A model generated the notes under the pieces. That model did not search any database. It was given only the letters and a program-made list of their open reading frames with translations, and was not told the DNA's origin. Shown here in pieces: positions 20,538 to 30,647 of a stretch of 64,000 bases of DNA (position 1 is its first letter; every line of letters begins with the position of its first letter). Position numbers and translations under genes: made by a program. The stretch is from Mesorhabditis belari (taxonomy: Eukaryota > Nematoda > Chromadorea > Rhabditida > Rhabditidae): positions 1 through 64,000 of the forward strand of contig CAUEEP010000458.1 of assembly GCA_958450365.1 (NCBI GenBank), read 5' to 3'.

Positions 20538-23500
20538 TCATTGATAAATTATGATTAAAAAAAGATTATGGTAGTTTTTAAATAAACCAAAAAGTGAAAA
20601 TTTACTCACTGATTTCATGAGACTTACAAAAAAGTATCCGCCAACATTGCAGTCCAACTGATTGGAGATATAATCGAGTGAAGTCCCGTCAGTCCATTGC
20701 ATACTGCCAACCAATGCATTCCCGTGTAAACCGATCCATGTATACCACGCTTGGCAAACAAGCGGTTTCCCGAATCTGCGCTGGGTTGCTGAAAAAGAAA
20801 CATAAAACAGTGCCTTCAATTGTTGGTTATGAGGTTATTTATTGCCTAATTTATCCACTGAAAATCAAAGATTCTTGAAAAGTGGCTATGAAAAAGTGAT
20901 TCCCAACAAACCGATGAGCACATCATCTTCATCTTTTGAATGAATTGAAACGAGATGGGCTCTTGCGTTCAATGATTGACACGCCATTTCAGCATCCGTG
21001 AAATTATATGTGGTAAAGTTAGAGCCATCAACAAAATGGGTTGTGTTCTGAAAGTTAGAGAATTTTGATCGCCGGCTTGATTCTGATTTCTCGAGAACCT
21101 TTATGGTAAATGCTTATTGATAGATATTATTGATAGATCTGGTAAAAAAACTAGAAATTCCGTGGACATATCATCCCGTGGACAAAGATGAGAACCTGGA
21201 AGTAATAGCATGAGTCAGTGACTGAAACATAGGTCCAATCGGTGGGGCATCCTCTCTTTATATCGACGGCACAGAAGAATGGCCTTGCCAAAATACAGTC
21301 GGCTGATCTCCATTGCGTAGTTTGTGAGGCAAGGACTGCACAATTTGATGTGTTCGATGGTTCTCCTATAGAAATTTACATTGAATTTCGCTTTTGATTA
21401 AACGTGTCGATCAAGCGATCACTTGAGAGGTAAAGATTATTTGAGCCAATTTTTCAAATTCATAAGTTTGATACAGAACATCGAGTCCAAAAATTTCAAT
21501 TCCTCGTGCAAGTTCATGCCGATCAAAAGCAAGAATCAAGTATCTTGATGAATCGATGACCGCAACTTAAGTTCAATGCTTGGATCTGGTTCTTTTAAAT
21601 TCTGGGCCCTTTTAAAGGATGTTCTAAAGAGATCCTGATTTCAAAGATGTCAAAATAACCCATTAACATTAATTATCAATAAATCATAGGGCCAAAGCCT
21701 ATCTTAGAAGCCATACCTGCCACGTGATAGAGCTATCAGTCATAGAGTCATTTAGAGCCTACCAACCGGGACCCCAATTTCGATATGTGAGCGGTGATCC
21801 GTCCTCGTAAACCCACGTTCCATTAGCATCTCGCCGAACGCCAATATACTGCGAGTCACCATTGAAAACTAGAAAATAAATGTAAAACATCTTCCTCTTT
21901 TCCACTTTACATTCGAATCCATGTCCATATAGGAAGGAGTTCTCCAATGCGTTCTGGATCTTCACCAACGAGCCACTCAATGACTGGCACTGGGCCGTGG
22001 CCTCAGCGTAGATGAGAGCTGAAATCGAGAAATTGGTTACTAAACTACTCCCTACAATCAATATTCTTTCTTATGATGCTTTGATTGTTCGCTTATTCAT
22101 GCAAATTCAACCAGATACCATAAGATAATTTGATTTGAATTAGCCTAAAATCGCTTCATCGTTTCGAAACTACTTTTTGCTTGAAGATGCGTCATCTGAG
22201 TGGCCTTGATGAGGTCACTCCTCTCAAATTATACAAGGAGACAAGAAACCAAAAGCCTTCGAATTAGTTAGACAATTAAATGTAATCACTCATGGACAAT
22301 CACCTTCAATCAATGGTCTATACGTCAATGGACTAAAATTGGGACACAGGCTCACATCCCCTCATCGATACCCTAAATCGGCAGACTCCCTTTGCTGCCC
22401 ACCTTTTAAGATGCAAACAACAGTTGTTCTAATGCCACCGGACTATAGACGTTAATCAGTGGAGATTATGTACAAACTTTTCAGACTCAAGCAACGACCA
22501 CTTTTGAGAAAAGAAAAACAAAGTTTACGCCCCAGTCTGAGATCCATCAGAGGGGATTTTGTTAAGTGTTTCTTGTGTCATAAATAAAAATGCAAAAAAA
22601 AAAATTGATCCAAGGGGAATCGAACTCGGAGGCAGCGGAACTACCACTGCACCACCGCGTCACTGTTTTGGCAAGCGACGGTAGTCTTTATAAGGATGAG
22701 GCCCTAATAAGTTGATCTCTGAAAAGTCAACTAATACAGCTTCTTTATACCTTAATCAGGGTTGATGGTAAAAGTTGGAAAAAACGACTCAATCTGCGGA
22801 AGGGCATTTTATTGAATGAGGACCGACGGTCTTATTTTGCAAATCTGGCTTAGAAAGAATTTGAGACATTGGACTGGGGGATGGCTCTTATCCAACAATT
22901 AGTCAGAATACTATCCCTTCCGGTTTTCACATTTTCAAGAACCTGGTTCTCGATTTGACACAGGAAGACTTTGGGGATTCTCTGGAGACCAAGCAACTAC
23001 CCTGGTCTTTCCTAAAGGCGCTACCTGTTCTCTGCCAAGGTCGATAGATCCATGCTTTGTCTAACAAATGGCATAATCTTATGCTTAAGAACTCTTAATG
23101 ATTAGTGGATAAATAAATGCCTTGGTTTTTGACAAAATGCACGTCAAAAAACAGACAAGACTTATAGGCCAATCTATTGGGTTGGGGAGAATGAGTCGGC
23201 GCCGAAAATGAAAAAAATGTCTAAAACTTCTATTCGACTTCGTCAAATAATATGCGTTTGATATGAGTAGAATGGTTAACTAATTCTCTACAAAATGACA
23301 TTTAAAAGAAAATTCAAACAGCGCCTCCGCTCAAGAAAAAGCCATTTTTTCACAAAAACTACAAACTGTGATCTAGAAAAAAACCATTGGTGGGATCTTC
23401 CTGCAAATTTGGCAACTTAAGTAATTGAATGTGCTCTATCTTTTTTATATAAACACCAAAGAAGGTTTATGTGAAAGAAACTGTTCAAATGATGAGTCGG

Positions 23501-23986
23501 ACTCTTTGCCATTTTAACCAGCTGCGTTTGGAAGTTCATAAACTCCACGAAAGAAAAGCTTTGTGGAATCTCTCAAAAGTCATTTTGTAGAGAAATAGTG
23601 GATCCTTTTGATGAAACCAAACGTATGTTTAAAGAAGGCTTGATGTGTGCAAAAAAGTCCCTTTAAAGTTTGGCGCCGACTCATTCTCCCCAACCCAATA
23701 ATATTAAGGCAAATAGAAAAACAAAACGATCTCAAGAGACGATCTTGACGAGTGTTTTCCTCTTATTGAAACTTCAAATCAATCTTTGTGAAAAGGCAAT
23801 TTCCATTCAAAATTCTTTCTAATCAAGATCTGCAAAGCAGAAAAAGTACTCACGAATTGATGGATAGATACATTTCTGTTCATCGAGGAGTTGAATTGAT
23901 CCATTGGGACACGATTGACAAGCAATCAAACCGAAGTATTCAAGTAAAAGAACTAGAAAAATAAAAGAACACCTTTGAAGTCCCAT
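20538..23986 (-). CDS. Secreted C-type lectin with two CTLDs, second one apparently incomplete
   Basis: Exons: 23854-23986, 21911-22018, 21767-21868, 21196-21365, 20912-21047 and a last piece ending at 20788 on its 5' side. The start MGLQRCSFIFLVLLLEYFG is a signal peptide. CTLD1 shows CQSLSGSLVKIQN, the fold core YIGVRRDANGTWVYEDG, NWGPGEPSN formed across a splice junction, and WRSADCILARPFFC. CTLD2 starts GCPTDWTYVSVTDSCYYF, continues ACQSLNARAHLVSIHS and WYTWIGLHGN..MQWTDG, then runs to a stop at 20538. The C-terminal WxxxxC....F.C half of CTLD2 was not found. The first domain keeps a GEPSN motif, close to the EPN/QPD position that sets sugar specificity. Nematode lectins of this kind are often secreted from gut or skin. 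The first intron (22019-23853) contains a tRNA-like fragment and a mariner-type MITE. Confidence 0.8.
22600..22668 (-). repeat. tRNA-derived fragment in a lectin intron
   Basis: On the minus strand GCGGTGGTGCAGTGGTAGTT (A-box type) is followed closely by GAGTTCGATTCCCC (B-box type). The anticodon arm is deleted, so this is a tRNA pseudogene or short repeat. Confidence 0.55.
23177..23698. mobile_element. Mariner-type MITE, copy 1 of 3
   Basis: 522 bp bounded by inverted repeats TTGGGTTGGGGAGAATGAGT / its complement ending GGGTTGGG, flanked by TA on each side (23175-23176, 23699-23700). Nearly identical copies occur at 41843-42362 and 53726-54245. There is no credible transposase, so it depends on another element. 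Confidence 0.9.
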
Positions 23987-24635
23987 CACCGCAAATTCGG
24001 GGCTCAAATGAAAACGAGATTTGAGAAATTTGCCATAAAAGAGAGATTTAATGGCCTTTGGATGGCTCTTCTCAGTGTTATCGCCTTGATGCTGATCACA
24101 AAAACGTGCCATTCATTGATTGCTTCTGGGAAAATCAATTGCTTCGATGCTTTCAGTTTTATTTGATTTACTTATTTGAGGGTTTCTGAATTCTATAGAT
24201 TGATCTATCAATTGAAAGAGCTCGACTTCAGAAATCGATTACAGTAAGAGGTTCTATATTTAGCACACACTTATAATCTCACAATCACAATCTCACAAAT
24301 TGGAAGATGAAGAAATGTTTTAAAGGTTTTTCTATGAATCTGTTCTCGTTTTTTTGAATTCACTTTGAGAGATTTTTTGGATCTTACATCACAATTTCTG
24401 GGACACGCGCAGAGTGTTAACAGATTGTAAGAATGTCACTATGTCCACGATTGCAAACACATATTTATTGCTAGAGAGCAAAGAGATTTATATGCTTATA
24501 TAAAGATATAGAGGTTTATATCTTCCCCCAAAGCAAAATTCTATCAATCCACAATCAGGATCTGTTTTGCATCGACGCCCGAGTTGGACCTTGTTCTAAA
24601 TTCAGGTGAATTTGATTAAAAGGGATCTATCGATT

Positions 24636-24866
24636 GAAAGAGCTGGACTTCAGAAATCGATTACAGTAAGATATAGAGATTTATATCTTCCCCTAAATTG
24701 CCTAAATAAATTCAATTCCAGATCCACCCACAAAGCCAAACCATTTCTCATATCAATCGAACAAATACAGAAGCGAGGTGAAGTGCAATTCGCCGATCTC
24801 CATTTGCCAATCGACGAATCAATGTTGGCGCAGAAGCTCGAATTGCTCATTTGTGGCTCACCTTGA
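24636..24866 (-). pseudogene. C-type lectin C-terminal fragment
   Basis: Minus-strand translation gives GEPQMSNSSFCANIDSS then KWRSANCTSPRFCIC, the end of a CTLD (GEP.N....CA...W....C....F.C). A stop codon lies two codons before the GEP, and the rest of the domain is absent within 400 bp. A 24620-24710 stretch repeats sequence near 24195-24260 (GAAATCGATTACAGTAAG). This is probably a leftover of a neighbouring lectin gene. Confidence 0.6.
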
Positions 24867-25057
24867 ATTCATGATATAGTAAATACCGATCGATCGTTCC
24901 AAAATCGAATCGAATTTTCTCCACTTTATAGTGGACCACCCGTGTGGTTCCGCGCCACCGTTTAACCAGTGAAGTGAAGAGTTGACACACTTGATAAAGC
25001 ACGATCAAAATGAAATTAAGCATCAAAGCTTTAACCCATTTCAAATTTTCGAGTTTA

Positions 25058-25156
25058 TTTGTGCATCCCCTAGAGGGCACGCGTTCCAAAATTTTTTCGA
25101 GACACTGTTGGAAGGTCTCGGGGTTAATGCTAACCTCAAACTTGGGTAATTAAACC
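25058..25156 (-). ncRNA. SL1 spliced-leader RNA gene (a)
   Basis: Minus strand. The leader GGTTTAATTACCCAAG+TTTGAG is at 25135-25156, then a GT donor, two stem-loops, Sm site AATTTTGGAAC and a last hairpin. One base differs from the other copies in that hairpin (GCGTGCCC instead of GCGTCCCC), costing one pair. SL1 RNA donates its leader to mRNAs by trans-splicing. It is divergently paired with copy (b) across a 346-bp gap. Confidence 0.92.
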
Positions 25157-25251
25157 GAAGTGTGTGTTCTCTGTCTCGCTATGTTGACGAGCCGTGTGCC
25201 AGATGCCGCTTTTCCTTACGAAACACACGAAAGGTACACACCCTGGTGTCA

Positions 25252-25403
25252 TCTCGCGTCTCTGCGAGGGCTGATGCTCTCTCGTGTTCGCTGGCGACCG
25301 CCTATTTCAGCCATCTCTCTCGAGTGTCGGGCTGTGAGAGACGGCCGAAATAGGCGGTCGCCAGCGAACACGAGAGAGCATCAGCCCTCGCAGAGACGCG
25401 AGA
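25252..25403. repeat. Perfect inverted repeat between two divergent SL1 genes
   Basis: Arms 25252-25308 and 25347-25403 (57 bp each) are exact reverse complements around a 38-bp spacer. They lie in the shared upstream region of SL1 copies (a) and (b). The sequence resembles the SL1-5S intergenic region at 32988-33160 joined to itself head-to-head, with the 5S gene lost. Confidence 0.9.
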
Positions 25404-25502
25404 CAACACGACCATTTGTGTGTACCATTTGTGTGTTTCTTAAGGAAAAGCGACATCTGGTACACGGCCCGTCCAGATAGGGCGACAGAGACCCCACTCT
25501 CC

Positions 25503-25601
25503 GGTTTAATTACCCAAGTTTGAGGTTAGCATTAACCCCGAGACCTACCAACAGTGTCTCGAAAAAATTTTGGAACGCGTCCCCGCTAGGGGATGCACAA
25601 A
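25503..25601 (+). ncRNA. SL1 spliced-leader RNA gene (b)
   Basis: 99 nt on the plus strand: leader at 25503-25524, GT donor, Sm site AATTTTGGAAC, final hairpin GCGTCCCC-GCTA-GGGGATGC. All diagnostic parts are intact. Confidence 0.95.
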
Positions 25602-26021
25602 TAAACTCGAAGATTTGAAATGTGTTGAAGTTGAGGCTTAATTCCATTTTTACCGTGATTTATCAAGAACTGTGTCAACTCTTCGCTTCACTTCACTGAC
25701 GTGGGGAACCACACGGGAGATCATCCACTATATGGTAAAGAAAATTTTGAAAAATACGGGTTCTTCTAGTGCTGAAAATTGATTTCCAGCATCATTCTGT
25801 CGTTTTCAGAAGAGATTTTTGAGATTTCGAGTAGTTGGTTTTGGGATTTCGGGAAATTTCGAACCTTGGGGATACGTTCTCAGCTCACTAAAGTGAGATA
25901 ACGAAGAAGAAATCCAAGGAGCTTCAGATCGATTTAATTCGTATGCTCGATGGATTTCGGAGAATAAGAATTTTCAGATGAGTGAGGTTTTGAGTAGTTA
26001 GGTCTCGAATTTTGGAGAATA

Positions 26022-27398
26022 CCGTATTTACTCGAATAGAAGACTGGTTTTCTATTTTTTCAATCACCCCCTAGACCCCGTCTTCTATTCGAGGCCGGTC
26101 TTCTATTCAAGACGGTCTTTTATTATTTGCATTCACGAAAATTTTTGGGAAAGTAACCAGCGTTTAAAAAAAACTTTTTTATAGAAATTTATTGTAACAT
26201 TTAACAACAAAATTTATCAACAACAACAACAAAATTTATCAACAATAACAGCATTAACAACAATTAATAAGAACATAAAAAAGCAGTAATAACAACATTA
26301 TTCTTCATTCTCACTTGATTCAATGTCATCCTCTATTAAATCTGGATCTTGCAAAATTCCATCAAGTAGGGACTCGCTGCGCTCGAAATTGAATCGTTTT
26401 CACTCTCATCTCCATTGTTTCTATCCTCGTCGGAGTCGATATCTTGACAAAGTTTTGCTAATCTTCCCTCCAATCTTGCAATATCCAGCTTAGATCGACC
26501 ACTCTCAACAGCTTCCCCATTGCGACAACAAACAATCTGATCATCCTCGCTGTTGGACTCCTTGTTGTCATTTTTTGCCGTCACAAAAATTCGCAAGCCA
26601 TTCATTGCTTGCAGAGAAAGACTTTGTGAAATCTAGGTTTGATTCGCGAAAAAACTCCTTGGCTTTGTCCTGAACCATACGTCGAGAAACTTTTAGCTTT
26701 TCCTCTCGTTTTTCTTTGATCCATCGAAGTGATCTCCTCGACTGCGCGAAATTTAAGCATTTGCCCCCCTCCTTTTAACCGCTTCGCTCCTTTCGATTCC
26801 TTTGCAGCGACTCCTCTTTTGCCGTCCAGTCTCGAATCATCTTTGGAGTCACCTTAAACTATCGAGCAGTCGCCTCTTTCGAGTTTTTCTTTGAAAAACG
26901 AATGGCCTCGAGTTTAAAGGCGGCACTGTAGGCTTTCCGTTTCGTAGCACCTCCGATCCCCTAAAAAAATGCTACTTTTCCGTTATACCTCCGCCAACTC
27001 CACATTTCCGTTATACCCCGCCAGTTTTTAGATAAAAAATGATCAGATAATCAAATAATTAAAAATAATCAGAGTCAAAATGACGGAAATGTGGAGATGG
27101 CAGAGGTATAATGGAAAAGTACCAAAAAAATTATTAATACAAGCTGTAGAACAATATCAAAAAAATAGTGCTATTGAATGAAAATATAATATTTTTACCC
27201 TATTGGGTAAATTCCCTTATTCTTTTCCCGTATTTGAGTACGTCCACTCTTGCGCAGAATAGAAAACAGGGTACCTCGAATATAAGACCGGTCTTATATT
27301 CGAGACGGTCTTCTATTTTTTCGATCATCCCCTAGACCCCGTCTTCTATTCGAGACGGTCTTATAATCGAGGCCGGTCTTCTATTCGAGTAAATACGG
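26022..27398 (-). mobile_element. Tigger/pogo-related element inserted in an SL1 spacer, decayed
   Basis: 1,377 bp with terminal repeats CCGTATTTACTCGAATAGAA (and complement) and TA duplication (26020-26021, 27399-27400). The matching uninserted spacer is at about 30265-30285 in inverted orientation, where GAGAATAATCAG carries a single TA. Minus-strand relics show KRKAYSAAFKLEAIRFSKKN, TPKMIRDW and a CENP-B/pogo type helix-turn-helix, plus an acidic segment at 26336-26605. The catalytic DDE/D domain is missing. A spacer of CGAAT..GACGGTCT sub-repeats lies inside each end. Confidence 0.88.
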
Positions 27399-27723
27399 TA
27401 ATCAGTAATAACACCATTACGATTGATCCGATTCTAATAAATTTTAATTTCTAAACGTCCTAAAAAAATTTTTATTTATATAGCTTTTTACAGAATACTT
27501 GCTGGTCTATGGATGGGGCTTTTTACGCAAGCCCGGAATCAATTTTCAGCACTAGGGGAACTCGTATTTTTCAAAATTTTCTCCACCATAGTGGATGATC
27601 TCCCGTGTGGTTCCGCGTCAGTGAAGTGAAGTGAGGTGAGGCGAAGACTTGACACACTTGATAAATCACGATCAAAATGAAATTGAGCATCAAAGCTCAA
27701 CCCATTTCAAATTTTCGAGTTCA

Positions 27724-27822
27724 TTTGCGCATCCCCTAGCGGGGACGCGTTCCAAAATTTTTTCGAGACACTGTTGGAAGGTCTCGGGGTTAATGCTAAC
27801 CTCAAACTTGGGTAATTAAACC
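27724..27822 (-). ncRNA. SL1 spliced-leader RNA gene (c)
   Basis: Leader at 27801-27822 on the minus strand, with donor, Sm site and final hairpin intact. It converges with copy (b) across the spacer that holds the Tigger-like element. Its upstream region toward the 5S fragment is shortened to 46 bp, against 173 bp at copies (e) and (f), so its promoter may be damaged. Confidence 0.92.
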
Positions 27823-27868
27823 GAAGAGGGGGTCACTGTCGAGGTATGTGGACGAGCCGTGTGCCAGA

Positions 27869-27955
27869 TCCCGTCCGATCTGCCAAGTTAAGCAACGTTG
27901 GGCTCGGTTAGTACTTGGATCGGAGACGGCTTGGGAATCCCGAGTGTCGTAAGCT
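27869..27955 (+). pseudogene. 5S rRNA fragment, 3' 87 nt
   Basis: Starts at TCCCGTCCGATCTGCC and runs to GTCGTAAGCT, identical by eye to nt 33-119 of the full 5S gene at 33161-33279. The first 32 nt and 127 bp of upstream sequence are gone in what looks like one 159-bp deletion. Confidence 0.9.
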
Positions 27956-28294
27956 TTTTTGTGGATCGGTCTAGAGACAATTTTTGCACAGGGTAAAGCG
28001 ATTGCTTAAGTTCAAACAGAAGTTTAAGTTCTCGTTCTCTAGGGTGGGATCAAGATCACCGCACGTTTGTGTTCAATATCTATGTCGTAAGCTTTTTGCT
28101 TTTTTGGAGGATCTTTCTAGAGATTTGGGAATCAATTTTTTCGCAAATTAAGTGGATAAATTGTTTTTTGAATTTAGTTTCTTTATTCTCGGAACTTTAC
28201 AGTATACAACTTACAAGATCGACGTGTTGGGTCGAGGGATTCTTTTGGAGCTTCAGAAAGGATTCAAAGTGATCGAATTGCTGACTATGTGATT

Positions 28295-28391
28295 TTTGCA
28301 ATCCCCAAAGGGAAAATCTTTTCCAAAATTTCTTGAAACACTTTATGTGGGTCTCGGGGTTAGTACAACCTCTAACTTGGGTAATTAAACC
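28295..28391 (-). ncRNA. SL1-like variant RNA gene (d)
   Basis: Minus strand. The leader at 28370-28391 reads GGTTTAATTACCCAAG+TTAGAG, one base from SL1, followed by GT, a diverged stem-loop I/II, Sm-like AATTTTGGAA and a weak terminal hairpin (TTTTCCC/GGGGATT). It lies about 340 bp downstream of the 5S fragment, in the same relative place as variant (g). Either a minor leader gene or a decaying copy. Confidence 0.7.
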
Positions 28392-28975
28392 GATGCGGCG
28401 GTCTCTTCTCCGCTATGTCGCATCTCGAAGTGAGATATTATTGATGTGTCAGGTAGGCCATTCTCAGCGCATGATCAGATTTTCCTTAACTCAAAATAAC
28501 TGGGATTCCAAAATAAGATAAATAACCATAAAAATAATTCTCATGGAGAGATATGTTCTAATTTGTGCGGAGATTTCCTTTTCTTTTCGACCGTAGGAAT
28601 GATGCTTGAAAAAGGTGGTCACGATAAGAAAGAGCCTTTGTGTTTTCAGATATTTGCCAGTTCAATCCTTTCTCAAGGATTGAAACTTGAAACTTTCTCA
28701 AGGATTGAAACTCAAAAGTTCAAGTCCTCCTCATCACAGATGTCTCATTTCTAATCGAATCGAAATTCATCAAGTTTTGGACTCTTCCCGACCATGGGCT
28801 TTCACAACTCCTTGCTTAGTTGTGAATATTCAATTTTCAGCTTTCTCACATGGTTAGAATCAAGTATTAACGATGAATTTCTTAATGAATCTCAATGAAT
28901 TTCAATATCAATATCATTTCTGGCATATCAATATTATTTCTGCGTAAATCGAATCACAAAGAACAAAGGATTTAA

Positions 28976-29063
28976 TCGATTAGCTTTATCGATTAGCTTT
29001 ATCGATTAGCTTTATCGATTAGCTTTATCGATTAGCTTTATCGATTAGCTTTATCGATTAGCT
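28976..29063. repeat. 13-bp minisatellite (about 6.8 copies)
   Basis: Tandem TCGATTAGCTTTA. The homologous array in the second unit (34150-34354) has about 15.8 copies. Confidence 0.95.
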
Positions 29064-29617
29064 ACAATTCGTCTCTATGATAATCCAGGAAAAGATTTCG
29101 AACAGCTTAATGAAAAGATAAATGTTTATTCTATGAAAGCCTTTTCGCAATTTTTTTTGTTTTGTTCTTGCCTTATCTAACTTATCAGAACTAATTTGCT
29201 TGTATTACAAATTACTAGTGTGCTTTTTCTTGAATTCACGTGGCTAGACCTTTGCTTTTGCTTGAATGGATAGTAAAACCAAGTTTATTCAATCCACGTG
29301 GGGTAAAGCGTTTGAAAATGTATAATGAAGCTCAAAGAAACTCAGAGAGAGTTCTCTCTCTCTAAGAGAGAGTTGAACTGTCAGAAGAGAACGTGTTTCC
29401 AAGTCGTTCAGACGTGTTTCCAAGTTCCTTGTAGCGTTTAGTGTTTAGTCAATACAAATCCTATACTTTAACGATAATTGATTGAGGATTCATCAGATCT
29501 TTTCGAAGGCAAATACGTATAAGCTCAATGCTGAATACAAATGCTTTCGTATTCTTTCATTCAATATTAAAAATTCTTTTTCTCAAATTCTTTTTTGTTC
29601 TTCTCAAATTCTTTTTA

Positions 29618-29680
29618 AACGTTGCTTAACTTGGCAGATCGGACGGGATGCCGTGTTTTCAACGTGGTATGGTCGTAAGC
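29618..29680 (-). pseudogene. 5S rRNA fragment, 5' 63 nt
   Basis: The reverse complement begins GCTTACGACCATACCACG at 29680 and matches the 5S gene through GTTAAGCAACGTT, then stops abruptly at an AT-rich stretch. The 173-bp upstream region toward SL1 copy (e) is complete. Confidence 0.9.
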
Positions 29681-29853
29681 GACTGCGCTGCTGTGAGAGA
29701 GGGTTGAAATAGCCGGCCGCGAACACGAGAGAGCAGCAGCACTCACAGAGACGCGAGACGACACCAGGGTGTGTACCTTTCGCGTGTCGCGTAGGAAAAA
29801 GCGGCAACTGGCACACAGCTCGTCTAGATAGCGCGACAGAGACCCCACTCTTC
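29681..29853. promoter_or_regulatory. Shared upstream region of divergent 5S fragment and SL1 (e)
   Basis: 173 bp, the same length and nearly the same sequence (inverted) as 32988-33160. SL1 and 5S genes transcribe away from it, so it must hold the external promoter elements of SL1. The exact elements cannot be named from sequence alone. Confidence 0.6.
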
Positions 29854-29952
29854 GGTTTAATTACCCAAGTTTGAGGTTAGCATTAACCCCGAGACCTTCC
29901 AACAGTGTCTCGAAAAAATTTTGGAACGCGTCCCCGCTAGGGGATGCACAAA
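29854..29952 (+). ncRNA. SL1 spliced-leader RNA gene (e)
   Basis: Leader 29854-29875, GT donor, Sm site AATTTTGGAAC and hairpin GCGTCCCC-GCTA-GGGGATGC all intact. Confidence 0.95.
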
Positions 29953-30647
29953 TAAAGTCGAAAATTTGAAATGACTCGCAGCTTTGATGCTTTATTTGAT
30001 TTTTATCGTGATTTATCAAGTGTGTCAACGCTTCAACTCACTTCACTTCACTGACGCGGTACCACACGGGAGATCATCCACTATGGTGGAGAAAATTTTG
30101 AAAAATACGGGTTCCCCTAGTGCTGAAAATTGATTCCGGGCTTGCGTAAAAAGCCCCATCTATAGACCAGCAAGTATTCTGGAAAAAGCTATATAAATAA
30201 AAATCTTTTTAGAAGCTTTAGAAATTAAAATTTATTAGAATCGGATCAATCGTAATGGTGTTATTACTGATTATTCTCCAAAATTCGAAAACCAACTACT
30301 CAAAATCTCACTCATCTGAAAATTGTTATTCTCCGAAAGCCACCGGGCACACGAATTAAATCGATCTGAAGCTCCTTGCGTTTCTTCTTCGTTATCTCAC
30401 TTTTGTGAGCTGAGAACGTATCCCCAAGGTTTGAAATCTTCCGAAATCCCAAAAGCAACTACTCGAAATCTCATCTCAAAACGACAGAATGATGCTGGGA
30501 ATCAATTGTCAGCACTAGAAGAACCAGTACTTTTCAAAATTTTCTTTACCATATAGTGGATGATCTCCCGTGTGGTTCCGCGTCAGTGAAGTGAAGTGAG
30601 GTGAAGAGTTGACACACTTCTTGATAAATCACAATAAAAACTAAATA
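29953..30647. repeat. Inverted copy of the SL1 3' spacer
   Basis: Reverse complement of 25600-26020 plus 27400-27720, that is, the spacer between convergent SL1 copies (b) and (c) without its Tigger-like insertion. CCACACGGGAGATCATCCAC and its complement occur near both ends. No gene. Confidence 0.85.

Noticed and set aside
25160..25480. 106-codon Arg/Ser-rich open frame between the SL1 genes
   Set aside because: It covers the promoter inverted repeat of divergent SL1 genes; similar frames appear at 29615 and 32993 as by-products of the GC-rich intergenic region.
26336..26605. Free-standing acidic protein on the minus strand
   Set aside because: It lies inside the Tigger-like element and matches the acidic tail expected of its transposase, so it is part of the relic.
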